This document shows positions 1 to 8,248 of a DNA stretch of 64,000 nucleotides, piece by piece. Within the stretch, counting starts at the first letter, position 1. Each line of letters opens with the position of its first letter. Both the position numbers and the translations under genes were made by a program. The stretch is from Nitrobacter hamburgensis X14 (lineage in GTDB: Bacteria > Pseudomonadota > Alphaproteobacteria > Rhizobiales > Xanthobacteraceae). The stretch covers positions 3,582,001 through 3,646,000 of the forward strand of contig NC_007964.1 of the NCBI RefSeq assembly GCF_000013885.1. The letters run 5' to 3'. The notes beneath the pieces are model-generated. The model was not told the DNA's origin and did not search any database. It was given only the letters and a program-made list of their open reading frames with translations.

Positions 1-1
1 G

Positions 2-589
2 CTACAGGCGATGCAGGAGCAGCACATCACCGTCGCCGGCGCGCGCCACGACCTGCCGAAACCCTTTCATGTGCTGGCGACGCAAAATCCGCTGGAGCAG
101 GAGGGCACCTATCCGCTGCCGGAAGCGCAGCTCGACCGCTTCCTGATGGAGATCAATGTCGACTACCCGGATCGCGACGCGGAACGCCGCATCCTGTTCG
201 AGACCACAGGCGCCGAGGAAACCCTGGCGAAGGCCGCAATGAACGCCGATATCGTTCTCGCCGCGCAGCGGCTGGTGCGGCGACTGCCGGTCGGCGACAG
301 CGTGGTCGAAGCCATCCTTTCACTTGTCAGGTCTGCGCGCCCGGGCCCGGAGAGCGGCGAAACCGGAAAACTGATCGCGTGGGGACCGGGGCCGCGCGCC
401 AGCCAGTCGCTGATGCTCGCGGTGCGCGCCCGCGCGCTGCTCGACGGACGTCTTGCGCCGTCGATCGACGACGTGCTCGACCTCGCCGAGCCGGTACTCA
501 AGCATCGCATGGCGCTGACATTCTCGGCCCGCGCCGAAGGCCGCACCATTTCCGACGTGATCGGGCAACTGAAGACGCGGATCGGTTGA
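2..589 (+). CDS. MoxR family AAA+ ATPase, C-terminal part (cut by window start)
   Basis: This is the C-terminal half of a MoxR-type AAA+ ATPase; the reading frame is open to the first base, so the Walker A region lies outside the window. The visible part has the sensor-1 stretch VLATQNP followed by LPEAQLDRF, which is diagnostic of MoxR proteins, and then the C-terminal lid domain. MoxR proteins act as chaperone-like ATPases that work with VWA or DUF58 partners, often in metal-centre maturation or envelope stress. The next gene is a DUF58 protein that overlaps the stop codon by one base (TGATG), as in standard MoxR operons. The client is unknown. Confidence 0.93.
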   Translation, partial: LQAMQEQHITVAGARHDLPKPFHVLATQNPLEQEGTYPLPEAQLDRFLMEINVDYPDRDAERRILFETTGAEETLAKAAMNADIVLAAQRLVRRLPVGDSVVEAILSLVRSARPGPESGETGKLIAWGPGPRASQSLMLAVRARALLDGRLAPSIDDVLDLAEPVLKHRMALTFSARAEGRTISDVIGQLKTRIG

Positions 590-1530
590 TGGTCGCGGCG
601 GCCGAGCGTGCCAGGCAGGAAATCGAAGCTGTCAGACGTGCCGATGGTGAAAGCCGCACGCTGGCGGCATCGTTGCCGCGTCTCGTGCTGGAAGCCCGCC
701 GCATCGCCGCCAACGTGATTCACGGCCTGCATGGCCGCCGCCGCGCCGGCTCGGGAGAAAGCTTCTGGCAATACCGCCGTTTCGTATCCGGCGAACCGTC
801 GCAGAATGTCGACTGGCGTCGCTCCGCGCGCGACGATCATCTCTACGTCCGCGAGCACGAGTGGGAGGCCGCGCACACCGTGTGGGTCTGGCCCGACCGC
901 TCGGCGTCGATGGCCTTCGCCTCCCGACAGGCGCGTGACAGCAAGCTCGAGCGCGCTTTGATCGTGACCTTCGCGCTGGCCGAATTGCTGGTGGCCGGCG
1001 GCGAACGCGTCGGCGTTCCCGGGTTGATGAACCCAACCGCGAACCGCAACGTCATCGACAGGATGGCGCAGGCGATGCTGCACGATGATCTTGCGCGCGC
1101 CAGCCTGCCGCCGTCGTTCGTACCGCCGGCGCGATCGCAGATCGTGGTGCTGTCGGACTTCTGGTCGCCGATCGCGGAGATAACCACCATGCTCGCCGGG
1201 CTGTCGGCGTCCGGCGCGCACGGCACGTTGCTGCAGGTGGTCGATCCCGCCGAGGAGACGTTCCCCTATTCGGGCCGCGTCGAGTTCGTCGAACCAGAGG
1301 ACGGCAGCGTGATCACCGCGGGCCGCGCCGAACGATGGGCCCGCGACTACGTGGCCCGCGTCGCGCTGCATCGCGACCAGATCCGCAGCGAGACCAAGAC
1401 GCTCGACTGGCTGTTCTCGACCCACACCACCGACCGCTCCGCAGCCGAACTGCTGCTGTTCCTCCACGGCGGCATGATGGCGAGCAAGGGCGGCGGTTCC
1501 ACGTCGGTCAAAGCGGAGCACACCGCATGA
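589..1530 (+). CDS. DUF58 domain protein (MoxR partner)
   Basis: A 313-residue DUF58 protein. The start ATG overlaps the stop of the MoxR gene, which points to translational coupling. The DUF58 signature is seen as FWQYRRFVSGEP followed by DWRRSAR and YVREHEWE near residues 60-90. After it comes a VWA-like fold region with WPDRSASM, a degenerate metal-ion-dependent adhesion motif. No membrane segment or signal peptide is evident, so it is probably cytoplasmic or peripheral. It is likely an adaptor between the MoxR ATPase and the membrane proteins encoded downstream. An upstream in-frame ATG exists at 379, but that would overlap most of the MoxR gene. Confidence 0.9.
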   Translation: MVAAAERARQEIEAVRRADGESRTLAASLPRLVLEARRIAANVIHGLHGRRRAGSGESFWQYRRFVSGEPSQNVDWRRSARDDHLYVREHEWEAAHTVWVWPDRSASMAFASRQARDSKLERALIVTFALAELLVAGGERVGVPGLMNPTANRNVIDRMAQAMLHDDLARASLPPSFVPPARSQIVVLSDFWSPIAEITTMLAGLSASGAHGTLLQVVDPAEETFPYSGRVEFVEPEDGSVITAGRAERWARDYVARVALHRDQIRSETKTLDWLFSTHTTDRSAAELLLFLHGGMMASKGGGSTSVKAEHTA

Positions 1531-4343
1531 TGTCGGCGCTTCCGCTGTCGTTCCTGCAACCGCTGATGCTGCTCGGCCTGCTCAGCCTGCCACTGCTCTG
1601 GTGGCTCTTGCGGGTGGTACCGCCTCGCCCGCGGCGGATCGATTTTCCGCCGACCCGACTGCTGTTCGACATCGCGCCGAAGGAGGAAACGCCCTCGCGC
1701 ACCCCGTGGTGGCTGACGGCGTTGCGGCTTGCGGCAGCGGCGCTGGTGATCTTCGCGGCCGCCGGACCGGTCTGGAATCCAAAGGCCGGCGCGGCCCGCA
1801 GCACCGCGCCACTGACAATCCTGCTCGACGACGGCTGGAGCGCCGCATCGAGCTGGGAGACGCGAATCAGAGCCGCGGACGAACTGATCACTGAAGCCGA
1901 CAGCGACCGGCGCGGCGTCGCCATCGTGCCCTTGTCGGAGCCGGCGCGCGACATCACGCTGATGCCGGCCGGAACCGCGCGCGTGGCGCTGCGGCAGCTT
2001 GCGCCGAAGCCCTACGCGGTTGAGCGCGTCGAGACGCTGCCGACACTCGAACGCTTCCTGAAGACGGCCGGCGACAGCGACATCGTGTGGCTGTCCGACG
2101 GCATCGACAGCGGGCGCGGGGCGGAATTCGTCGACGGCCTTCGCAAGGTGATCGGCGACCGTTCCCTGACCATCTTCGAGGGCGGCGCGCCGCCGGCGCA
2201 TGCGCTGATCGCAGCGGAAAATGCCGCGGCCAGGATGACCGTGAAGGTGCTGCGCGCCACCGCGAACGGCCCGACGACAGGCGTCGTCCGGGCGCTCGAT
2301 CAGAAGGGGTCGCCGATCGGCGAGACGCGCTATGTGTTTCCGCCGCAGGGCCGCGAAACCGAAGCCGCGTTCGACCTGCCGCTGGAGTTGCGCAACGATA
2401 TCGCCCGGCTGGAGATCGCGGGCGAACGCTCCGCGGGCGCGGTGCAACTGCTCGACAAGCGCTGGCGCCGCCGCGCCATCGGCGTGGTCAGCGGATCGAG
2501 CACGGATACGGCGCAGCCGTTGCTCGCCTCGACGTTCTATCTGACGCGCGCGCTGGCGCCGTTCGCCGATGTGCGGCTCGGCGACAAGGGCGCCCCGCAG
2601 GAGGTCGTCACCCAGTTTCTGAATCAGAAACTGCCGATGATCGTGATGGCCGACGTCGGCGCGCTGTCGCCGGAACTGCGCCAGCGCATCGACACCTGGC
2701 TCGACCACGGCGGCGTGCTGGTGCGGTTCGCGGGGCCGCGTCTGGCGCAGGCCGAAGACGACCTGGTGCCGGTGAAATTACGGCACGGCGGCCGCAGTCT
2801 CGGCGGCAGCCTGACATGGGAGAAACCGCAGCACCTCGCCGCCTTCGCCGCGAACGGGCCGTTCGCGGGCCTTGCGGTGCCGAAAGACGTCACCGTCAGC
2901 CGGCAGGTGCTGGCTGAACCGGACGCGGCGCTGGCGGCGAAGAGCTGGGCGTCCCTCGTCGACGGAACGCCGCTCGTGACCGGCGAGCGTCGCGGCAAGG
3001 GCCTCCTGGTGCTGTTCCACATCAGCGCCGACATGCGCTGGTCCGATCTGCCGATGTCCGGCACCTTCGTCGAGATGCTGCGGCGGATCGTCGATGCCTC
3101 CGGCTACACCGCAAACACCGGCAAGACCGCCAACACTGACGCCAAGGCGGAAACCGTCGCCCCCCTGCGGACGCTCGACGGCTTCGGCGCTTTCGGACCG
3201 CCTCCCTCCACGGCCAAACCCTTGCCGGTCGACTACCGCGGCCGCGGCACGATCGAGCACCCGCCCGGATTCTACGGACCCGCCGACGGGCCGGTTGCCG
3301 TCAACACGCTTGCGGCATCCGACCGGATCGTTCCGCTCGATACCTCTGCATTGACGGCGCGGCGGGCGAGCTTCACCAATGCCGAACCGCACGATCTCCG
3401 GGGCATCCTGCTGTCCTCGTCGCTCGCATTGTTTCTGATCGACGCCATCATCGTGGCGCTGCTTGGTGGCGGCCTCGCCGCATTGCTGCGTCGCCGCACC
3501 GCCCATGCCGCGCTGCTGCTCGCGCTGGCGCTGCCAGCGGTTGTCTTGGCACCCTCACCGTCGCGCGCCGACAGCGCAAGCGACGAGTTCGCGATGAAAG
3601 CCACCTCGCAGACACGGCTGGCCTATGTCGTGACCGGCAACGCCGACGTCGACACCATCGTCAAGGCCGGGTTGAGCGGGCTCACATTGTTTCTGGCGCA
3701 ACGCACGGCGCTTGAAGCCGGCGAGCCGGTCGGCGTCGACCCGGCGCGCGACGAACTGGCGTTCTTCCCGCTGATCTACTGGCCGATCGTGCCCGGCGTG
3801 CCGAAGCCGTCGCAAAGCGCCCTCGACAAGATCGACGCCTACATGAAGCACGGCGGCACCGTTTTGTTCGATACCCGCGATGCGATCGACGCGCTGCCGG
3901 GCGAGGGCGGCGAATCCAGGACGCCGGGGATGCAGGCACTGCGCATCATCCTTTCATCGCTCGACGTCCCCGAACTCGAGCCGGTGCCGCACGAGCATGT
4001 GCTGACCAAGACGTTCTATCTGCTGCACGATTTTCCGGGCCGCTTCACCACCGGCCAGACCTGGGTCGAGGCGCTACCGCGCAACGAGGATGACGAGGCG
4101 GCGACGCGGCCGGCGCGCGGCGGCGACGGCGTCTCGCCGATCATCATCACCTCGAACGATCTCGCGGGCGCATGGGCGATGCGACCCGACGGCCAGCCGA
4201 TGCTGCCGCTCTCGCCGGGCGAACCGCGTCAGCGCGAATTCGCCTTCCGCGCCGGCGTCAACATCGTGATGTATACGCTGACAGGCAACTACAAGGCCGA
4301 CCAGGTCCACGCGCCGGCGCTGATCGAACGGCTGGGGCAATAA
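1527..4343 (+). CDS. BatA-type/DUF4159 membrane protein
   Basis: A 938-residue protein starting at the ATG that overlaps the DUF58 stop (two consecutive ATG codons at 1527 and 1530). The N-terminus has the BatA (aerotolerance regulator) arrangement: a hydrophobic segment at about residues 8-28, a short loop with PRRIDFPPTRLLF, and a second segment at about 58-78. A large VWA/glutamine-amidotransferase-like soluble region follows. Another membrane helix lies near residue 630-655, then a cleavable-looking hydrophobic stretch, and a C-terminal DUF4159 domain (about 690-938, with ELAFFPLIYWP). This order (MoxR, DUF58, BatA/DUF4159, large membrane protein) is common in alphaproteobacteria. Precise function is not known. 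Confidence 0.88.
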   Translation: MMSALPLSFLQPLMLLGLLSLPLLWWLLRVVPPRPRRIDFPPTRLLFDIAPKEETPSRTPWWLTALRLAAAALVIFAAAGPVWNPKAGAARSTAPLTILLDDGWSAASSWETRIRAADELITEADSDRRGVAIVPLSEPARDITLMPAGTARVALRQLAPKPYAVERVETLPTLERFLKTAGDSDIVWLSDGIDSGRGAEFVDGLRKVIGDRSLTIFEGGAPPAHALIAAENAAARMTVKVLRATANGPTTGVVRALDQKGSPIGETRYVFPPQGRETEAAFDLPLELRNDIARLEIAGERSAGAVQLLDKRWRRRAIGVVSGSSTDTAQPLLASTFYLTRALAPFADVRLGDKGAPQEVVTQFLNQKLPMIVMADVGALSPELRQRIDTWLDHGGVLVRFAGPRLAQAEDDLVPVKLRHGGRSLGGSLTWEKPQHLAAFAANGPFAGLAVPKDVTVSRQVLAEPDAALAAKSWASLVDGTPLVTGERRGKGLLVLFHISADMRWSDLPMSGTFVEMLRRIVDASGYTANTGKTANTDAKAETVAPLRTLDGFGAFGPPPSTAKPLPVDYRGRGTIEHPPGFYGPADGPVAVNTLAASDRIVPLDTSALTARRASFTNAEPHDLRGILLSSSLALFLIDAIIVALLGGGLAALLRRRTAHAALLLALALPAVVLAPSPSRADSASDEFAMKATSQTRLAYVVTGNADVDTIVKAGLSGLTLFLAQRTALEAGEPVGVDPARDELAFFPLIYWPIVPGVPKPSQSALDKIDAYMKHGGTVLFDTRDAIDALPGEGGESRTPGMQALRIILSSLDVPELEPVPHEHVLTKTFYLLHDFPGRFTTGQTWVEALPRNEDDEAATRPARGGDGVSPIIITSNDLAGAWAMRPDGQPMLPLSPGEPRQREFAFRAGVNIVMYTLTGNYKADQVHAPALIERLGQ

Positions 4344-4365
4344 AGGCCAACATGAACCGTTTATT

Positions 4366-4448
4366 CGTCATTGCGAGCGAAGCGAAGCAATCCAGCGCGA
4401 TACATGCAGGACTGGATTGCTTCGTCGCTTACGCTCCTCGCAATGACG
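4366..4448. repeat. Extragenic palindromic repeat (hairpin type)
   Basis: The arms read CGTCATTGCGAGCGAAGCGA on the left and its near-complement ending CTCCTCGCAATGACG on the right, around a centre containing CAATCCAG and CTGGATTG. The whole forms one long imperfect hairpin. It lies in the 128-bp gap between two genes of the same operon, so it would be transcribed. Repeats of this CATTGCGAGCGAAGCGAAGCAATCC type are common in Bradyrhizobiaceae genomes. It probably affects mRNA stability or is a neutral REP-like element. Confidence 0.85.
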
Positions 4449-4471
4449 GAAGCTGCGGTGTGAGTTAGCGC

Positions 4472-6535
4472 ATGACCTACGGCATCGCCTTCGCTCCGCT
4501 GGTTCCCGTGGTCGTGCTGTGGACCGCGCTCGCTGCGATCGTCGTGATCGCGGTGCTGCTCGTGGTCGGCCGCGCGCGGGGCGCGGCGGTGCGGGTGGCG
4601 GCGCTGGCGCTGATCCTGCTCGCGCTCGCCAACCCGTCGTTCACCCGCGAGGAGCGCGAACCGCTGTCCTCGGTGGCCGCCGTCATCGTCGACAAGAGCC
4701 CGAGCCAGAATTTCGGCGACCGCACCGACCAGACAGCGAAGGCGCGCGAGGCGCTGGTCGACCGCCTCAAGCAGATCAAGGGCCTTGAAGTCCGCGTCGT
4801 CGATGCCGGCCAGGCGGACGGCGAGACCGACGGCACGAAGCTGTTCTCGGCGCTTTCCTCGACCCTGTCCGACGTGCCGACCGACCGCGTCGCCGGCGCG
4901 TTCCTGATCACCGACGGGCGCGTTCACGATATTCCGGACAACGTCGCCGCCCTCGGATTCAAGGCGCCGGTCCATGCTCTGATCACCGGCCACAACGACG
5001 AACGCGACCGCCGCGTCGCGATCGTCGCAGCACCCCGTTTCGGCATCGTCGGCCAGACCCAGACCATCACCTACCGGCTCGACGATCAGGGCGTCAGCGG
5101 CGAGCACGCGAAAGTGGTCGTGCGCCGCGACGGCGAGGTCATCAACGAGCGCACGGTGCTGAGCGGGGAGACCGTCAACGTCGATGTCGACATCAAGCAC
5201 GCCGGGCAGAACATCGTCGAGATCGAGGCCTCGCCGCTAACGAACGAACTGACGCCGGTCAACAATCGCGCCGTGGTGCCGATCGACGGCGTCCGCGACA
5301 AGCTGCGCGTGCTGCTGGTATCGGGCGAGCCGCATTCGGGCGAACGCACCTGGCGCAACCTCTTGAAGTCGGACCCCAGCGTCGATCTGGTTCACTTCAC
5401 GATCCTGCGTCCGCCCGAGAAGCAGGACGGCACGCCGCTCAACGAACTGTCGCTGATCGCCTTCCCGACCCGCGAGCTGTTCCAGCAGAAGATCAACGAA
5501 TTCCAGCTCATCATCTTCGACCGCTACGCCCGCCAGGGCGTGCTGCCGATCGCCTATTTCGACAATATCGCGCGTTACGTGCGCGCAGGCGGCGCGGTGC
5601 TGGTCTCGGCCGGCCCCGACTACGCCTCGACCACCAGCATCTGGCGGACGCCGCTGGATTCGGTGCTGCCCGCCGAACCGGCCGGCGTCACCGACAAGCC
5701 GTTCCACGCGCGCCTGAGCGAGGCCGGCAAGCGCCACCCGGTCACCCGCGGGCTTGAAGGCTCCGCGAGCGACCCGCCGCACTGGAGCCGGTTTTTCCGC
5801 GAGGTCGACACCCGCAACGCTTCGGTGCCGCCAGTCATGACCGGCGCCGACGGCGAGCCGCTGCTGTTGCTGTCGCGTTATGACGAAGGCCGCGTCGCGC
5901 TGCTGCTGTCGGATCACATCTGGCTGTGGGCGCGCGGCTACGAGGGCGGCGGCCCGTATCTCGACCTGCTGCGGCGGATGTCGCACTGGCTGATGAAACA
6001 GCCCGAACTCGACGAAGAGGCGCTGCGGCTCGAAGTCCACGGCAAGGACCTCGTCGTGCAGCGCCAGACCATGGCCGACAGCGTCACGCCGGTCGTCGTG
6101 ACGTCGCCGTCCGGCAAGACCCGCGAACTGACGCTCGGCGCCAGCGAACCCGGCCTCTGGAAAGCGACGCTGACCGCCGACGAACTCGGATTATGGCAGG
6201 CGAGCGATGGCACGCTGAAAGCGCTGGTCAATGTCGGCCCGGTCAATCCGAAGGAATTCTCCGAGGTGACGTCGACCGTCGACGAACTCAAGCCGCTCGC
6301 GCAGGCCAGCGGCGGCGATGCCCGGCGGATCGCGGACGGCTCGAACGTCGACGTTCCGCGCATTGTTCCGGTGCATTCCTCCAGCGTGTTTCGCGGCGAC
6401 GGCTGGATGGGCGTGCGGATGCGCGACGCCAGCGTGGTGCGCGGCGTCGGCGTTCTGCCGGTGTTCGCCGGGCTGATCGGCCTGTTGCTGCTGCTCGGCG
6501 CCTTTGCCGCGACCTGGCTGCGCGAGGGACGCTAG
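4472..6535 (+). CDS. Large membrane protein of the MoxR/Bat operon
   Basis: A 687-residue protein with two N-terminal membrane helices (about residues 8-30 and 37-55), a long soluble domain and one C-terminal helix (about 660-682) ending in WLREGR. The soluble part contains a VWA-like start (VAAVIVDKSPSQ) and a glutamine-amidotransferase-like fold region (LRVLLVSGEPHSGERTW and VLVSAGPDY). This layout matches the class I GATase-like membrane protein that closes MoxR-DUF58-BatA operons in alphaproteobacteria. No catalytic Cys of a true amidotransferase is evident, so it is probably structural. The TAG stop (6533-6535) uses the first base of the adjacent insertion sequence; without the insertion the repeat sequence behind it would supply TAA at the same codon. 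Confidence 0.85.
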   Translation: MTYGIAFAPLVPVVVLWTALAAIVVIAVLLVVGRARGAAVRVAALALILLALANPSFTREEREPLSSVAAVIVDKSPSQNFGDRTDQTAKAREALVDRLKQIKGLEVRVVDAGQADGETDGTKLFSALSSTLSDVPTDRVAGAFLITDGRVHDIPDNVAALGFKAPVHALITGHNDERDRRVAIVAAPRFGIVGQTQTITYRLDDQGVSGEHAKVVVRRDGEVINERTVLSGETVNVDVDIKHAGQNIVEIEASPLTNELTPVNNRAVVPIDGVRDKLRVLLVSGEPHSGERTWRNLLKSDPSVDLVHFTILRPPEKQDGTPLNELSLIAFPTRELFQQKINEFQLIIFDRYARQGVLPIAYFDNIARYVRAGGAVLVSAGPDYASTTSIWRTPLDSVLPAEPAGVTDKPFHARLSEAGKRHPVTRGLEGSASDPPHWSRFFREVDTRNASVPPVMTGADGEPLLLLSRYDEGRVALLLSDHIWLWARGYEGGGPYLDLLRRMSHWLMKQPELDEEALRLEVHGKDLVVQRQTMADSVTPVVVTSPSGKTRELTLGASEPGLWKATLTADELGLWQASDGTLKALVNVGPVNPKEFSEVTSTVDELKPLAQASGGDARRIADGSNVDVPRIVPVHSSSVFRGDGWMGVRMRDASVVRGVGVLPVFAGLIGLLLLLGAFAATWLREGR

Positions 6536-7388
6536 GCCGGATCGACATTCAGCGCAGCCAGATCATGGCTGCGGCGAGGTGGATGAAGCCTGTGAAATGA
6601 ACGGTGCGCCTGTCGTATCTGGTGGCGAAGCGGCGAAAGTGCTTGAGACGATTGAAGCAGCGCTCGATCCGGTTGCGGTGTTTGTAGAGGTCGGCGTCAT
6701 GCGGGATGACGACTTTGCGCGTCCTGTTTGACGGGATCACGGCTTCGGCGCCCATGCCGGCGATGAGGGCCCGCAAGGCGTTGCTATCGTAAGCCTTGTC
6801 GGCGAGCACGGCGTCCCCGGCCTGGCCTTCGAGCAGCACGGGGGCTTGCGTGATGTCTCCGACCTGCCCGGCGGTCACGATGACACGCAAGGGGCGGCCC
6901 AGCGCATCGGCGAGCATGTGGACCTTGGTGGTCAGTCCACCTCGGGACCGCCCCAGCGCCTGATCCTTGGCCCCCCTTTTCCGGTGGCCGCCTGCTGATG
7001 GGCGCGAACGATGGTGCTGTCGAGCATCAGGTATTGGTTGTCGCGGTCGGCGGTCAGGGTGGCGAACACCCGTTCCCACACGTCGGCATGGCACCACCGG
7101 CTGAACCGCCGATGCACCGTCTTCCACTTGCCATAACGCTCCGGCAAGTCACACCAGTGCGCGCCGGAGCGCAGCACCCACAGACAGCCGTTCACGAACA
7201 GCCGATTGTCCGCTCCCGTCCGCCCTGGATCACCCGCCTTGCCTGGCAGCAACGGTGCAATCGTTGCCCACTGCCGATCGCTCAGCTCATACCGCTTGAT
7301 CCCCATCGTGCAGCTCCGTGCCAGAATCACGGAACCCTATGAAATCAGCGATCAGACCGCTTGGGAATCCTGAATGTCGATCCGGCCT
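6535..7388 (-). mobile_element. IS5-family insertion sequence (element 1)
   Basis: About 854 bp bounded by perfect inverted repeats GGCCGGATCGACATTCAG at the left and its complement at 7370-7387. The transposase is on the minus strand in two overlapping frames. A TA dinucleotide is present on both sides (6533-6534 and 7389-7390), consistent with a 2-bp target duplication. The element sits exactly between the stop of the preceding gene and a copy of the extragenic repeat. It appears intact. Confidence 0.93.
6549..7306 (-). CDS. IS5-family transposase, two frames joined by a programmed -1 frameshift
   Basis: The first frame starts at ATG 7306 (MGIKRYELSD) and carries the N-terminal part with the first catalytic Asp (LMLDSTIVRAH). 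The second frame continues with DQALGRSRGGLTTK, the second Asp in VLADKAYDS, and the Glu in RNRIERCFNRLK. The frames overlap at a run of four A and six G on the coding strand near 6970-6985, a typical slippery site, and a -1 slip joins them into one protein of about 250 residues. The complete DDE set and intact ends suggest the element could be active. Confidence 0.92.
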
Positions 7389-7520
7389 TAAAGCGTTTTC
7401 GAGCGAAGCATGTCCTCGGGCTTGACCCGAGGATGGATACCGGTTCGCGTGAAGAAAACGCGTCAATTCAAAATCATAGAGCCTCGCTTCTGATTCCATC
7501 AGAAGCGAGAAGGCTCTAAA
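7389..7520. repeat. Extragenic repeat copy a (about 130 bp)
   Basis: This is a full copy of the long repeat. It begins TAAAGCGTTTTCGAGCG, contains a CCTCGGG...CCCGAGG hairpin, then ACCGGTTCGCGTGAAGAAAA, and ends with the hairpin CTTCTGATTCCATCAGAAG and GGCTCTAAA. It directly follows insertion element 1. Other copies lie at 12872, 14822, 25498, 27518, 34379 and 38975. Confidence 0.9.
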
Positions 7521-7626
7521 GGTCCCGCCGATCCCGCAATCCGTTGCACAAAACCCACAGTCTCCGGATTTGGCGGACACATCGTGAGGCCGCAGCAGGT
7601 CGCCGTTGACATCGGCCCGAAATACC

Positions 7627-7645
7627 GATGTTATATTATAACATC
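7627..7645. promoter_or_regulatory. Zur box (zinc repressor operator)
   Basis: GATGTTATATTATAACATC is a perfect 19-bp palindrome with a single central base. It closely matches the known Zur operator core (GTTATANTATAAC). It lies 47 bp upstream of the DUF2946-like gene and its downstream ZnuD-like receptor, the kind of target Zur controls. No other palindrome of this type was seen in the window. Confidence 0.88.
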
Positions 7646-7691
7646 TTGGCGGTAGGCGTGGCGAGCCTCCGCTGCGGGGGCTTCTGTTGCG

Positions 7692-8123
7692 ATGAAGTGG
7701 TTCCGGTCGAACATCAAACACGGATCGCGGATTGCGCTGCTCGCGCTTGCGATCCAGTTTGTGTTGTCGTTCGGACATCATCACGGCGCTGCTGCGCTCG
7801 CTGCACCCGCCGTCTCGGCGCAGGCGAGCGACACCGGCAAAACCCAGACCAAGCCCCTTGCGACCAAAGACGCAGCCGTCAGGAATTTCGCCAAGGCGGC
7901 GGCCACGAGTCCGGCCGGGCCGGCATCAGGTCACGATCAGGACAGCGACTACTGCGCCGTTTGCGCCGTCATGGCGCTCGCAAGCACGGTGCTGTTCACC
8001 GAGCCTCCGGTTTTGCTGCTGCCCGAGGCGTATCATTTCCTCTACCGGGCCACCGACGCCGAATTCAATCACCTCGAATCGCGGCGCGTCGTATTCCAGC
8101 CGCGCGCGCCTCCCGCCTCCTGA
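7692..8123 (+). CDS. Small secreted DUF2946-like protein, probable zinc-uptake partner
   Basis: A 143-residue protein with an N-terminal signal or anchor (MKWFRSNIKHGSRIALLALAIQ), a His-rich FGHHHG right after it, and the motif DYCAVCAVM near residue 95, followed by a second hydrophobic stretch. Such short proteins with a CxxC-type motif are annotated DUF2946 and often precede metal-related TonB receptors. It sits between the Zur box and the ZnuD-like receptor and probably shares their transcript. The His and Cys residues suggest metal binding, but the role is not established. Confidence 0.75.
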   Translation: MKWFRSNIKHGSRIALLALAIQFVLSFGHHHGAAALAAPAVSAQASDTGKTQTKPLATKDAAVRNFAKAAATSPAGPASGHDQDSDYCAVCAVMALASTVLFTEPPVLLLPEAYHFLYRATDAEFNHLESRRVVFQPRAPPAS

Positions 8124-8248
8124 CGTCGATCACTCGGCGACGCCCGCGCGGCTAGCGCAGCCGTTGCCGACTTCGCAAACCTATCCATCGACTTCGACGG
8201 CCGCCCAACCCGCTACGGGTCAACGTCGGCCATGTCAGGGCCAGCCAG

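Noticed and set aside
163..1521. Long minus-strand frame opposite the MoxR/DUF58 genes
   Set aside because: High-GC shadow of the real plus-strand genes; no recognisable domain.
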